Translations under genes and position numbers: made by a program
Part shown: in pieces, positions 10,225 to 25,400 of the stretch
Numbering within the stretch: position 1 is the first letter of the stretch
Layout of the letters: every line of letters starts with the position of its first letter
The notes under the pieces: generated by a model
Databases searched by the model: none
What the model was told of the DNA's origin: nothing
The model's input: only the letters and a program-made list of their open reading frames with translations
Assembly: GCA_024734555.1 (NCBI GenBank)
Contig: JANPWX010000247.1
Span: 124,001-188,000 of the forward strand
DNA length: 64,000 nucleotides
From: Trochalopteron elliotii
Taxonomy: Eukaryota > Chordata > Aves > Passeriformes > Leiothrichidae
Direction: 5' to 3'

Positions 10225-12121
10225 CTAGAAGAAAACAACTGGTAATTTCAGCACTGCTGCTGTATTTACATTGTGGAGTTCTACGGCTAGATATGTAAAT
10301 GAATAGTCAATTGTGGCTTACATGGAGCTGACTAAAGAAAAGTATCTCTGCAGATTCAAAAGGATTGTAAACATCTCAAATTGTTTTTATTAATTTACTT
10401 TTGTAACTCTAAACATAGTCATTCAATTCTCCAACTCCTAGGGCTTCTAAAATCGAAAACTGAAAATCAGCAACAGAAAAATATAACCTTTGTGAATAGA
10501 TCCTACAAACAGCAGGCTTGATTCTGGCTTCACTTTTCCACTGTGTTAATCAAAAGTGAGTCCGCTGACACAGATAAAATTAGTCCAGTTAGACACAGAG
10601 GGCTGTGTAAGGCAGAGAGATGTATTTTTATGACAGGGTTTCTTAAGCTCTAATAGGATATAGATAACTTAGAGTTCTCAGGCCAGCATAAACACATGCA
10701 GGTGTATAAGTGGGTTGCATCAATTTAGCAGTATGAAGATCTTTCCCTTGAAATATAAACACAGTTTTATGGAGGAGTTTTTTCCTTTTTCAAAGTCTCT
10801 AGGCTCATCTTTAGTGCATTATTTTTCTTTCAAGGATAGAAAAGTAAATAGTGACAAAAGAAGAAGTAAAAAAATCCTGTATTTTTCAAGCAGTTTGACT
10901 GATAACATCTTAAGCTGGTAACAATGGCATCCTACTCATCTTGACAAAACATAAACATAAATATGATCTATTAGCAGTCATACTGCTGCAGGAGCTCAAA
11001 CCTGAGTGTGCTATCTGAACTCCTGGTAGCTGTTTAAATGTTCAGCAGAACACGAGATAAGATGTAAAGACTTTATGAAGGATCAGTAACCAGTAACTGG
11101 TACAACCAACTGGTATAACTTAAATACGGTGTCTAAGGTGTATGCTGAATACAGAACATCTGGAAAGGAAAAGACCCCAACTGAGAACTTTACTACTGCT
11201 GATCACCTCCCTTATTATTCTATTTGTTCCTCTACTGGTAAGTGTAGGCTTACAACTCTGAGTAACACTAACAGGTATTTAGTACATCTAGCAACAAGAA
11301 AACAGACTTTTAAACTAGCTACAAAAAACCAACAAAAACCCAGGAGTTTTTCAGAAAATGGTCATTCTTATTTTTGTTTAAAAGCAAAGGAGATGAGATT
11401 TTAATTTTGCCTTTAAAAAGGAGTTAAAATCTATATTTGTATTATATATTTATTTTGTTCACCAAAATCATACTCAATACAACATTTACATGCCATATAT
11501 AAATTCTACTCTGTCACAATCAACTCAATTAGAATCCTACACGTACTTTTGCAAAGTCTTCTCAAAAATTATGTAAAGGCATTATGTTACTTTTATTCTT
11601 TTTTTGCATATAAAATATGTATTCTGATTCTATATCCAAGGTACATAATTTTCTCATACATTTTCTCTTTTTTCCACTTTATGCTAGGACCATATATACT
11701 TCCTTTCTCCTTGCTGACACGGTGGTAGATGTGCCATAAGATTTGCATAGTCACCACATTAATTTTCCTACTTATGATATCTCTCTACAAGTTGCTTTTT
11801 AAAAAAAGGAGCACAATAAGAAAACCAAACTCATCCATAACCCATACCTCTCCTAGTTACATGCTTCAGGTATTTAAGAGTGGGCTTTGCCATCTGATCT
11901 CATTAAATCTTTAATTTTTTTCTGCTTGAGTATGGCCAAAGAAACAAGTGTGCACAGACCACTGGTTCATTTTTTGATGGAAGCTCCTATCATTTGAAAA
12001 GGACTGAAGCAAAAAAGTTGACTGGAAAGAACTCTGAACAATGATGATACAAAATTTTTGATTCTCTAAATAATATTCTCTAAATAAGTTTCTAAAAGAG
12101 GAATAAAGTTCATTAACATAC
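10225..12121 (-). other. SLC24A4: SLC24A4 intron (1.9 kb)
   Basis: This intron is bounded by GTATGT at 12121 and TTCTAG at 10225 on the minus strand. The sequence is AT-rich. I recognise no gene or repeat family in it. Confidence 0.85.
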
Positions 12122-12196
12122 CTCACAAATTTTCTCTAAGGATGGAACAAAGAAGTCATCACATACTATGGCCAAAGCATAAAACATATAAAGAGC
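12122..12196 (-). CDS. SLC24A4: NCKX4 exon, first helix of the N-terminal half (75 bp)
   Basis: The exon has exactly 25 codons between TTTACAG and GTATGT. It encodes ALYMFYALAIVCDDFFVPSL and then EKICE, among the most conserved stretches of NCKX2, 3 and 4. It comprises the end of the first membrane helix of the exchanger core and the short segment that leads into the alpha-1 repeat. Both ends are phase 0 and join in frame to HIIA upstream and KLHLSED downstream. The residues are effectively unchanged from mammals. Confidence 0.97.
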
Positions 12197-13406
12197 CTGT
12201 AAAGAAAATAAATTCAGGGAATACTTCAGATTTTTCCTGTACATGAAAAGAGGAAAAAAGGCAATGCTACCTTCATAGAAACTAGCAGAAATACATAGCT
12301 TCAATTTTTATTCCGTTCCAAATAAAAATTTCCCAAATAAATCTATGACATAGAACCGGATTTTTAAATGTAAGATCTCATTTAGAACAAGAATGTTTGT
12401 CAGACCCTAAAATATGAAAGGTACCACACTTTTGACAGAACAGGATGTCCCAACAGATTTCATATAACGAAAAGTAATAGGCAGAGCTGCAAAGTTAGGT
12501 AGTCCTCCTCTATATTTTTAACTAATTATCAGACCAAGTAATTAAATAGAAAGTAAAACCAGGCTGATTAAAAATACTCAGGAAATAATATACACCTGGA
12601 AGTAAGTCGACCCTAGCCATGGATCACTGCACCAAAACACTTGGGAATGATCCTGGTTCCCTGCATATATGTGATTCTCCCACTGTCTTATGCAGCTTTA
12701 TGTGCTGTGCCCATGGAGTGGACTTAATCCTGCTATTGTCCATCAAACACAACTCCTTTATACTTTACTTTCCCTGAGCTGGGAATGAAAAACTGGAGTC
12801 TGCAGGCCTCACTTGCCTTGTTTTTAATACAATAGGAAATAAAACTCCACATGATATTTTCTGTATTTCTTCAGGGTTGGTTTGGGTTTTTTTTTTAAAT
12901 TATAATGGCATCTATTACATAGAGCCACAAAAGAAAATAAAGAGACTCATGAAACTTCCACATCATGCTCGATGTCATCAATGAAAGAATCCCAAACTCT
13001 GTCTATACAACATGAAATACAAGTCATGTGATCCATTCAGGCAGGATTTTATCTCCAAGAGGATGAATGAATAGGTACTGGAAATTCAGACTTGCATAAT
13101 TTTCTTAAATCGTGGTGTCATAGGATCATTCAGGTTGGAAAAGACCCTTAAGATCATCAAGTTCAACTGTTAATCCAACAATACCAAGTCCACCACTATA
13201 CCATGTCCCCAAGGTGTTACCTTTTAAGAAACTGTACTCATGTAGATGTACTAGAAATACTCAAATCAAAGTATTAAAAACTTGTTGATATATACAGAAC
13301 TCTACTTAGCAAGGTCACTATGATGACTAATATCTTATTAAAAATAAAAATAGAATAAGAAACATAAAAGGAAAACAAAAATGAAGCACAGTAGAGAAAA
13401 ACTTAC
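12197..13406 (-). other. SLC24A4: SLC24A4 intron (1.2 kb) with a CR1 remnant
   Basis: This intron is bounded by GTAAGT at 13406 and TTTACAG at 12197 on the minus strand. It carries the short CR1 3'-end fragment listed separately. Confidence 0.85.
13117..13220 (-). mobile_element. CR1 3'-end fragment, antisense
   Basis: The + strand reads TCATAGGATCATTCAGG, then GTTGGAAAAGACCCTTAAGA and CCAAGTCCACCACTA. This is the reverse complement of the well-known CR1 3' terminus. About 100 bases remain, heavily 5'-truncated as is usual for CR1. The right edge is approximate. Confidence 0.9.
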
Positions 13407-13483
13407 AGCAATGATATGAAGCAGAATTCCTCCTTGCTGGCGTTCTTTATTTGTAAATATATCTTCAGGAAACTCATTAATGG
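13407..13483 (-). CDS. SLC24A4: NCKX4 exon, end of the extracellular N-terminal segment (77 bp)
   Basis: The exon follows a CTTTCAG acceptor and ends at ATTGCT before GTAAGT. Its first two bases complete an alanine codon with the G from the exon 49 kb upstream. It encodes INEFPEDIFTNKERQQGG and then ILLHIIA. The EFPEDIFTNKER block is the conserved end of the extracellular segment before the first core helix, and GGILLHIIA begins that helix. The DIFTNKERQQGG wording is intermediate between the NCKX3 and NCKX4 versions that I recall. Other exons decide in favour of NCKX4. Confidence 0.95.
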
Positions 13484-16400
13484 CTGAAAGAAAAACATAC
13501 TTTTTAAAAAACAAATGTACAGCATGTATAAACGGAAGAATGAAAAATAAGGAAGCATCTGTAGAAACATATGACCAAACATAAGTGCCTCCTTTTAATG
13601 TATTACATTATAGCTTGCCACTTCAGAATTTCTTTAGTGCTCTGTAGTTTTGAGACACTCTGTAACCACAGTTGACACTCTTACAGGAACACAGTACAGG
13701 GTAATTCACAAATTATTGGTCAAGATGCAGCAATGTGCAATGCTTTAATCTATTTTATATGTTTTGTAAACATTTTAAGATGCCAACAGAAGCATACATG
13801 CATGTAACAGCCAAGTAGGTCCCTTATAGTAATACACTGCTATATATAACAATATAGTAATATCTAGTATAATAAAATACCATTCACTCCACGTAATATC
13901 ATTCCCTCCATGAGAGTGGAATACTCTTCTGGTATAGTACTGAAATACCATCAGTTTTAAGAACTTCTTGTCAGTTACATTAGCTGACAAAAGCAAAATT
14001 TTTCAGAGAAGTTATTTCCTACCAAATGAAATAATGTACAGTAAAAAATTAGGAAGCACACAAGGCATGTGTTTTTTAATGAATTCTGCCTATTAAAAAC
14101 TAATATTATATGAAGTAATTAGGAACTAAAAAAGCATTAAGGAAACTTCTCCTGTGGGAGAAAAGACCCAGATCTACAGCTGCTGGCATCTTATACAACA
14201 TGGCTGTTCTTACATTTCTGGTGAAAATACCATGCCCACATGGATGTATTCAGGACACACATACTACTTTTCTCATTGCAACCCCCATTTTGTCCTCTGT
14301 CTCCTCCATTCAAGCCGTGGCTGTGACAACACACATTGGACAGCAAAGAACAGAGCCTTGGCCTGAGTCTCCAGCAATGATAACAGGACCCTACACATGG
14401 GCAGATCTTTTCACATAACTGGATGCAAAGGTGTGCAGCTCCCATCACAGGTGTTTGTGCCAGAAGTGCCATCCCCTTACTGCCACCACATGGCAGAAAG
14501 AATGTATCCCTGCCCCCTAACTTGTCAAACTGGATGTGTCATCTGGAAAGCTATTACCTACGTGGTAATCTCATTCAGATGACTGTATAATATTCACAGT
14601 AGAATGTTAAAACTGGTTAAGTTAGTATAAACCAAAGTTTTAAGAAGCATGAATAAAAATCAACATTTTTCTAATCTTTCTAAGGTGACTTTACTTATCT
14701 GAAGTTAATACCAAATAGGAAATCAGAAGCCCCGAGGACATGAAAGGTAAGAGCCAGAAAATAAAACAGAGTGTAGGCATCTAGTCACAAAACAAAAGCA
14801 AAGCAGCTTCACTGCAAACTGCCTTGCTTCATAGACAGTGATAACAGTATATTCTGGTGATAACAGCATTAGTAATAAATAAATACTTGTAAAAAATACC
14901 CGCGTGTCTCAGAGAGGTACTACTACATGAATTAACATGAAGACAGCTTTTCTCAAAGATAATGAGCCTCTCTACAAAGAACTCATGGTGTGCAGTTTTT
15001 CTCACAGTGAGACAATTCAAAACATTCTTTAAAAGTCAGGGAAATTAAAGCTTTGGAGCTTGGTAGGCAAGACATCTTCCTTAATGAAATGGCCACCTAC
15101 CAGTGAACCACAGTTCCAAGGTACAGTGTGGAGTTTTACTGTATAAACATTTACTGTCTTTACGGCTTTATTATCCAACTAATCATAGGTTAGGTCTATA
15201 AATCTATAAATTCTGTATACCTTATCTACATGCACTGTTCTTTATTTACTAGCTGTATCATGGCTTTAGTATTTTAAACTATTTGTTTTTCTTACCTACT
15301 GCTGTGATAACCTGGTTTCTCAGGAAAAAGCTGTTTGGATTCCCTTGGGTCCTATTTTAGGCCTGGGAATTCAACAACACTTAACTGAAGGGGGCAGTGG
15401 CATTCCCTCATCTGTATAAACTGACAGAGAGAATACAGAGTTGGAGAGAGCAGTCTGCCCTCGTGGTACAAGCTGATGCGTGTGCACAGCAAGGCACTGC
15501 TCTGCTTAACACAGATATTTTCTCATGTATGGGAGATGGAGTTATCTGGCTGCCTGAGTGGGAGATAAATCTCCTTGGTTTCTACTGAAAAGAGACAGAA
15601 CAGATGGGAGAAGGAGATGAAATGAAGAGCAGTACATCTAATGGAGCTAACCTTTGCCAAAAAAAGGAGGGGAACATACACCCATCATCTTAAAACCAGA
15701 TAGAAATACAGAAATATTTATTCTGCTGGTACTGTTGCGAACTCATGGGTCCTGCAGCTCATCTTATCCAGCACAGATCTCAGGAGGAAGGGAGGGCACC
15801 AAGAAAGCCAAGCCTATATTGAAATTGCCATAATTCGGTACCTTGCTCCCTCTCTCCAATCATTAAATGAGTGGGGAAACAAAAGCGCCTTATCCAGTTA
15901 TGACTTGGAGGGGACACACCACCTTTTTCTCTGAGCCATGGACATAAAAAAAATCCTTGATTATGGCATGACAGAAAGGATGATTCACCTTTGATAAAAA
16001 GCTCTGGCTGAGCTGTCTGTGGCTAAAGAGCTATACAAAGCATGCAAAGAGCATAGAGCATGCCTCAGAACAGAATACAAGAGCAGCTGCACAGCATAAG
16101 CTGCCTGCATGGCTCTGGAGCACAGAGCTGGCACGAAGCAGCTGGGGCAACCCCGGCAGGCTGGTGACACCTGCCCTGACGTAGGCTGGTAGTGGATTAA
16201 TTCTGGTACCGTGAGAGCATTGTTCCCACATGCCCTACCCATACTCTGACAGGCAGGCTGCCAATGAAGTTAAGTTTCAGAATCCCCTAAGCCTGACAAG
16301 CATCTCAACAACCACGTGGATCTCTGGTTTTATAACCTGCCTTGACATGTGATTTCTTCACCTTATTAGCAGTTGATTTACTCACAACAAACATGCCAAG

Positions 16401-19400
16401 TCTTAACACCTGTTAAGCATTCAAACCTGCTACAACTCTTAACATTTTTCCTCACAGGGAAAATGGATCTGTAGATTTTTGAAGGTTATGTGCAATCAGC
16501 TCTGCCTTTGCAGAAAGGGGGTTAGGCACATAATGTACACAAAAGCTCACTGCCCCTTTTATTGCCTACATCTTGCTCCTCCGTCCCTTCTGGACCCCTT
16601 ACAGCTACAGATTGCAATGTCCACCCCTTCACCCTGGCACTCAGGGCCTGCTGATCATCAGGCTCACCCAGAATGGATGTGTAAGGGGATGAAGGATAGA
16701 CATAAGACAGAATTATATACTTCCACTTTTACCCCTTCAATAATCATATTCACAAGCCAGCTTGAATATTCAAAGTTTGTGGCATTTGTTTAAGCACTGC
16801 AAACAGCTTTAGGCACCTCTGCACTTAAGTGTATTTCTGCTTGTGTGCAATTCCCTTCTCATATTCAGATCCTCATTTTCCCCAGGCTTGGTGTTGTGTT
16901 CATACACATGTAGCTGTGCCTCAGTGACAGTGAACAAACTCATCACTGTGTGCAGAAGTGAGCTTCTTTGTACCTGTCAAGTAAATGCATGCATCATTAC
17001 CTGGTGTCAGCAGCAAAATGTCAACAGTTTGTGTGACAGGAGTTGAACTTGCAACAGACTTCATGGTACTGCAAATTGCACTAATTTATAATTCCACAAG
17101 ATTTGATTGAAAGCCAGAAAATCATCACTCCTTCCAACAACATCTCCCTGGAATGTAAGGGTCCTATATCAGCTGAGCTGCAATGAACAGGATAGGTATG
17201 TCTTAGAACTACTCTTGCTTTTAAAACATTTGTGACTTTAACCCATACTGCTCTTCAAAATCAGTGCACTGGGAAGATTTTTACAGAAAGATGGTTAGCA
17301 ACTTTGAAAGCATCCTCCCATATTCTGTTTACCATGAATGTCAAAAGGCTCAGTCCCCTGTCATGTTTCACACATTACTACAGGCGCTGAAATGGTACAG
17401 TCTCAGGACAGTGGTGACCTCAGTACATGTAGGTAGTCTCAGGGAATGACCTAATACACACAGTTGATCCTCTTGCACAACCTGTGCACTGCAAATATTG
17501 TGATGGTAATTGTGTACTTGAGAAAAGAATAGCGGGTAGCTTTTGCTCATAGGAAAGTATTGCCTTTAGTTATGTAACGTAGTATCAGTACCAGAAACAA
17601 AGTCAAACCCAAAGAGCATACCATCACAGTGAAACCAGTTTACTCAAATATAAAATGTGTCATCTGAAAGTCCTCCTTTTTAATAATACCTCCTAAATTG
17701 GATGTAACAGATTTGAGTAGTCATTAGAAAATCATAAATGTGCCACAGCACATGAAAGATTTTTTTTTCACAAGGTAACAGGCCCTTAACTCTAAATTGT
17801 CAATGAAGAAAAATGGTACAGTCAACAAGTGCATTTAAACATGAAAGCTGGTAACATATAAATCTTAAAAGGACCAAAGAAGAAATGAAAACCAGTTCAC
17901 TGATCATGTGTGGATGTCCTCTGGAAAACGTAGGAGTTATCAAGCTTTAAGCTCCCATTCCCATTAGCTGTTTCCAGCTTTCTGTAGCAGGATGACTTGT
18001 GGATTTTCCCTCATGCTCAGTTCAACTTCTGCTGGATACTAACCTAGGCAGCAGTCTTACAGCAAATCAGAAATGGGTTATTCAAAGAAATACACAAGTT
18101 TATTTGAAAAATTCTGCAAGGACACTTTTGTAGAGATAATTCTTTAGTAAACTTGTCTCATGGATTATACTACCTGAGCAACAATAAGAATAATCCAAAT
18201 GAAGTGCAATGAAATTATTTGAAACACCATCCAACTTTGAGAGGCATTTGTGCATCCATGTAAAACTGTGATGCTGAAGATCAAGCTTTCTATTTGCAGG
18301 CAAAGTACCATCTGGCAGGAGGCACACTAAGCATCCTCCTCCATACCTCTCACCTCATAAACAGTAGAATTATGAGCAAATTTTATCTCTCTGGTATATT
18401 AATTCAATTTGCATTGCTCAACCAAAAGAGGACTCCCAAGTGTGATTATATGTGCAATGGAAAAGTGGCAGCTTATGAAGCAAATAACTGACTCAACCCT
18501 CAACCATGAAATCCATTTAATATATGATTGTAAAGAATGTTATTATTTATGAAATAGCTTGAAAATTCTCTTTCCATCAGTATGAAGTTATGAAAATATC
18601 TATACAAAACTGGATTAGCTACATTAAAAAGTAGAATTTATACCTTATTAAATCCTACACTTACACTGAATTTCTTTTGTCTTTATAAAAAAAGAAAAGG
18701 ATCTTCAGTCAATGTCAAACAATGAAAAAACACATTAAGAATTATCTACCAACCAAAAAATTAAAAGGCATGACAAAAATTCCAGTTCCTGATCTAGGGA
18801 GTCAGTGATGACACAAGAATACACAAGTGCTACAACACAAGGATGCATCTGCATACCAGAGAGCAGCACTTCACTTATTACCCTTTGTGTAAATGGTTTT
18901 AATGTCCTCAAAATAACTCTAAAAGGTTCCCAAGGTTTGGAATCACGTTTTGTTTGTTTTTTTCTCCCTGACCTCCAGACCATTCACACAATTTCTGAAC
19001 TCTCCTAACATCTTCTCTTATTAGGACACCAGTTTTCCACAAAGCATGTGTCTAGTCTTCAAAACGCCACCTATGGACACCAACCCTTTTATTTTACATG
19101 TCAGATTCCTAAACCAGGGCACCAAAATAATTTTCACCTTCTCCCCTTTTTTACCTGCTGATTCATACTGCATCAGCTCTGTTTACATTACTCTGAGCCA
19201 AGGCTGGCAAAGCAGTTCAAACACTGCCAGGGTCCAGCACTGGTGCAGCTTTTTCAGATACAACATGTCATTTCCAGGCTCTGGGGGAATAATTCTGGTT
19301 TTCTCAGGACTGAATAAATACCATGGACTAATGTGAACAGTTTAAATTGCACTACCTCTTGACTCTTAACTACAGACATCAGTTACCAGTAAATAATTGT

Positions 19401-22400
19401 GTCTTCTACATGGAATTTACCTCTAGTTTCCCATTCTGAGGTTCATATATTTGACATTGCCTCTCCATTTTTTTCTCATTTTTTGCTTCCTGAAATTCTA
19501 TAATGTCTATGGTCTACAGCATCTTGTCTCATTTGAAGGAGAGACCTCTCTGGCTGCGCTGGATTTTGGAGTCAGTTTGGCTGTGTCCTTTTTAAATACA
19601 GATAAAAAGTGATGTCCCTGGCAAGATCACTACCTTTTGGGAAAAGGATAATGACTGGATTAACAGTCAATACTGTGACTCACATAAAAAGGGAAGTTAT
19701 TAAAAGTTCAGGCAACTTTTCATCCCTACAGAAAAAAATCATTCCTTATGTTTTTCACAGGCAAGACTTCCAGCTGCAAACAAGCTGGAGAATCAAACAT
19801 CACACTATGAGGTTTTGGTATCCTCAGCTCAAGCACAATGAGGTCTTGTTTTAAATTTTTTTACTCCCAGTCAGACTCAAAAATCTCTTCCAGAACTAAA
19901 GGATGGAAAGTATTAATGCTAATTGTTCAGCCTAATCACTTATAAACTCAGTTTATTCACCTCACAACAACACCAGGAAGAGGCTGCTTTGTCTGACATG
20001 CCAACAGCCTCTTCAAGGGGACTTCACTGCAGGTCTGTTCATAAACTGTATTGCCGGGGGGAAATGACAATCTGGTTTCAATGGGCTTTGAAATCAACCA
20101 GACAAGATGCAGCACTTCATTAAAAAGATTATGAAAAGGGTAACATAATTTTAAGACACTGTGGACTAGTGATCTCCTTTGAAATGACCCACTCCATTTG
20201 GCACAAAAGGACACTACACATAGTGGGTATTAACTTCCCAGGTTTTTTACCGAGTGTGCACTGGAGCTGCCCTTACATACACTCTTGTATTATGCCTAAT
20301 GAATAGCTTGACAATCAGAACAGATCACTTTCTCTTCCTTGGTTCCCAAAATTACTCTGTCAGCAGGTAGTATACAAGGAACAACCACCACAGAAGCCGC
20401 CCTTGGCAGATTTCCATAAACTACAGAATTTCATAGCAGGACAAAAATCATCCTTGTGCTGCTTGAATATGCAAGCAAGAGGGATCAGCTAAGTGAATTT
20501 GGTCCAAGGTAGAAATCTTTTTTCAACATCTGAAGACCTCATTTGGCACAAGGATGCATTATTAATACATTAAATATTATCCACTGATACCCGTGAACAA
20601 TGGGATCAAAACTGCCCTTCGAAAAGTAAAAGCTGGCTACCATGGCAGAGCTAATAAGAAAGACAATTACATTTAAGAATGGATATAAATGAAGTCACAG
20701 GAAATAACATCTTTCTTTATAAAATATCACTGATCCTGTTCCATGAATATCTCTGCTTGCAAAATGACTACAAAAGTACTTTTCTTTACAACCAAGTTCC
20801 TTCTACCAGCCCTTCTTCAGTGAATAAAATCAGGTGATTACTACCTCCTTATATATGTTGGAGACAGACCTCCAATAACACAACATATGAGGCTACTACC
20901 TGCCAGGTACACCTTCAGTAGAAGTGACAACCACATCCAAATGGCAAAATGACTGGCAAAGTTGACTTGATCCAAGTCAGACCACAGATTAAGTCTGAAC
21001 TGCTGGCAACCAGAAAAGCTACCAGGTTACTTGAAAACTGAACAGATCACATGTAGAAAACACTGAGAAGAAAGAACTAAGCCATCACAAGACCTGCCAC
21101 GGCAGCTATCATTCAGAACAGAAGTGCACTTTAAATGAAACTGTGCTATTGTGCCTTCAGTACAGTTAATGCATAATAATAAGCCTTTGAATCCCTTCTA
21201 CTTCAGTAAAAGCTTCAGCATGGCTCATTTAAAAGCAGCTGTATTGGCACACACCATTCTTTTCCCCCAAATGCAGAGAAAAGGAAACCACATTTAATAC
21301 TTACAATATACCCCATCCAAGCAGGGATTTTAATCATCTAGAAAAAATGTGATAGTCTTCAAGTTGAAATACCACAAAAACTACACCCGGCTAAGATTCC
21401 ACCAGGCTAAGATTAAGTTAAACAAATTGCTTTTCTAGAATCAAATGGGCATGAGATAGCAGAGCAACAGCAGACCTTTAAGTCAGGCCTACTAAGACCA
21501 GAGAAAGGTATTCAATGAAGTCAGGCATGGATATTGTTTAAACTTTTCCTGCTTAGAAGTTTCTCTTTCTAGATATAGAAGGAAAATTACAGAAGGCAGT
21601 TGTAAAAAGATCTACTCAAACATTTATTCCAACCCTGCAAATTTAGGTTTGTTTCCAACAGTGAGTTTTCCTGTACTTTGTCCAAAAAACTCCTTTAACC
21701 AAGAGTGAACAGGTAAAATTCAAAGATGCTGCAATAAGGCAAAGGCCTCAAGGCCCATTTGGTGATTTACTGAGGCCAAAATATCCAAGAGATACAGGTA
21801 AGAAGTACAGGCAAGGCAACATTTTCATGGAACTCAGATGCCTCACCCAGCCCTTAAAAAAATCAGGCTGCTGATGCCACAAGCTGTGATCTGCTGGTTA
21901 ATTTTCCAAATTTTGCTTTTATTTCAGAAGGAAGTTGAATTTTGAAAAATTATTTCAAGTTGCACCAACTAAGCTCTCAAAAAACCCTCCAACAGTGTTA
22001 AAAACCTCTGGATGAAGTCAAGCTTTGAAGTCAAACATTAAGTATAATTTTTGGTTCCACGTACCCCTTGGTGCTTTGAAAGACTCATTTTCATATGGAA
22101 ATCAGAAGCACAACAGTTTTTCCATGTGAGTCACACTTATGTGGTATAGCCAAGTGTCATTACTTCTTTGTAAAACATATAATATTTGGTTTTTTACTTT
22201 TTCTGAAACCATGGTCCTGAAATCGTGCAATTATGTAAGAACATCAGCTTTCACTTAAAACAAAAAAATCTGTTTCTAGCCTTTGTGTTTGTAGAAGAGG
22301 GCACAAGCCCAAAAACCTAAAAGATTTACAAAATCCAGAAGACAAACAGAAAAGAGACCCAGACTTGCTGTTTATCTTTTAAACAAACATTGCAATTTTG

Positions 22401-25400
22401 TGGGGCCAGGTTTACACTTTTTGAGCACACAAGATCACTAGCATTACTTCTCAGTTCATATGCTTTAGCTCAAAGTCACAAATATATGAACATTCCAGCA
22501 TGCAGTTTCTGCTCAATAATAAAAAATGACGTCAACATGTTTCTTATGCCACAGACAAACAATCTACTTTACCTTTTCCATGTAAGTAATCCTATCCAAG
22601 GCACCTAAGATTCAGCCCTCCAGCTCCTATGTCATGATTTGTTTACTGCAGAAATAATTTTTCAAATGGCAGATTTGCACTGTTCTCCCCAGACAACATC
22701 CCTTGGAGTATTTTTTCATTAGAAACTCAAGAAGAAGCTGTAAACAGTACTGCAGTACTTCAAGAACAATCTCTTTAAGTTCTAGCCTCCACTACATAAT
22801 TCAATACCCTCACATTTGATATGAAATCTGGTAAGTAAAAACCAGCTTCTTAGAAGATCTGGAGACTTCCACATGCTAGTAGCCTATTAAGCAGCACTGG
22901 AGATTTGAGGGAGGGAAACTGATTTATACCCTAAATGCATAGTTATCCAGAATAAAAGTTATCTTGATGTAGAATAGAGGCAAGCAGCAGGAGAGTTTTC
23001 CACTGTTGTAAAGCAGTAAGATAAACATTACAATAATTTCACAATCTGAAATTACAGTCTTGTTCACACTGTCTTCAATCACAAGGAATGTTATTCCATG
23101 GCTATTTAGTATCTGTAAATAAATGTTGCAATGAAATGTTGCTCATACCAACTCACAGAAAGGAGGAGAGACAAACTCTACTTAGAGCAATGCTACACAA
23201 AGCAGAATACAAGGCCAAAAGCCACTGAAGTAAAATGAGCAAAAGAAGGAAATAAGAGGAAAAAAGGTACACCAATTTAGTAATGTCACAGCCCAATCAT
23301 GAAAGATCTGTACAGGGTTTTTTTAGACCTTAGAAGTTAAGTGTAGATGAAAGTACCGTTAAACACAACACACGTCTCTCTTTAATCCAGCCAGCTCAGA
23401 TACCATTAAAGGGGGAACTACTGTCACACGAGCCTCAGATCATATGGCACAAGCCCAGCTGGAAGCCTGGATATATAGGTCATAGCTGGAGCTCCTGCTT
23501 CACTGCTGCTGGTACTACAAATAGCTCACTTGAACTCAGGTATTTCTCTGTTTCTACAGAAATTCTCAAGCTGCAAGTCTGAAGTGCTGCTTTGTGAAAC
23601 CAGGCATCCCACTGTCACTATCCTGTGTGCATGTACCGTGTGCATGTGCTCCTCATGCCAAAGTAGACATCAATAGTGCAAACAACTTAAATGAGTGATA
23701 GCAGATTTTAATTTCTTTCCAAACGTCACTGTCTGACAAGCAAATTGATGAGCTCTTTCCAGCTTATTCTGCACTGGTTTATTACTCAGTCTGCATACAG
23801 ACTATGAGGTTCCATTCTGCAGAAAATCCCAAATCAACACACCAAAAATACATTTGTACCTGATGGATGGTCGCAAAAGGCTTATCAGGTACCAGACTAT
23901 AGTGTCCAGCCTTGAGAAGCAAGAAAGGTACATTACTTGGACCATCAGAACGGCACCATGGGAAACCATCACTGTCTATAAATATCACTGAGGTAACTAC
24001 AAAAATAAATTCAGGGAATTATGGAGTCTCAGAACATAGTAGGAAAAGAATCAGCATCTGAAAGCTAAGGAAGGCAGAAAAAAAAATCAGTTAAGTATAT
24101 GCACGAATTTCTCAACAAGAGAAGCAATAGGAAAATGACACTCTCATCTAATCATATCAAAGAGTAGCACATATTTAGGCCATATCTTATAGAGCACTTT
24201 CTGAAAGCATATACATGAAATTAAAAAAGCCTCTCAGAACACCATCCAAAATTTTATTAAGAAACGTCACACCAAGATGGTGCCCACAAAATACATGTAG
24301 AAATTGTTCATTCAAAGAATGTTTTTGAGTCTGGTCTAAATGAGGCAAGACTCCTGTGTTACCAATATCACACTCTGCAGTGCCATTCAAGGAATCTGAA
24401 CATACAGCTGCAAAACATACAGACTGCTTTCACTTCTGCCCACGTAGGAACAATCCTGCACTACTCTTCTGTCTTAAAATAAGCTTGTATCATCTTCATC
24501 TCATTACATCACGTGGTTCAGAAACTGATTTTGCTCTCTTAGTACTAGTTTAGATGACTTGAAGAGGAAACCCCACCTTCCTAACATATATTAGAAATAC
24601 ACAGAACATAAATATATATATAATTCTGTTCATATTCTCTCTATATGTATCTATTTAGATTTTCCTCAAACAGTTACTTGAAAAAAACCCAACATGCACA
24701 AATAAGGTGGTTTCTTGTATTCCTGCTGTGCACCAGAAAACAGGGAGACAGTCATAAAAACAAATCTAAAAGAATATGGCTGCACAAGCAGAAGGTGGCT
24801 GAAAGAGTGGTCAGAAAACGAAGAAATGTGGACTAGGACAGTGAGTACTTAAAGACAGCAAAGCCTCACCACAAACTTCATCTGCTTTCACCTGACATAA
24901 GGCAAGCAGAGCTTTAAACTGCTGATCTGAAAAATTATATCTCATCTGCCCAGAGAGCCAGACCTAGCGTTTCAAAACTTCTTTATATGCCCATTTTGGA
25001 TTACTAAATCAATTAACTTGACTTAATAGTGTCATTGTCACTCCCTTCAACAGCCTGGCACAATGTAGCTGATGAAGACAGCAAGATGACTGACCTGTTT
25101 GTGTATTTCAATTCACCTGGAATCAAGGGTTTGCAAACACCAAAGGACCCTACCAAATGAGTACCATTTTTCGAGTCTTCTGTTCTGTGAACAGAACATT
25201 TTCTGTGAAAATGCTTCTTCTGGTACTTGAAAGACAACAAATACTGGGCATAAAATCTTGCACCTGGTCTGTGAAACAGTAAGGTCTGATAAACCTTTCT
25301 TGCTTAATAATGGATTATGCCTTTTAAAATCCTTGAACATGGCAGTGCTTTGATTCAGTTGGCTAGTCTGTCAGAAAGCACTAGTTACTGCTTACTTCAG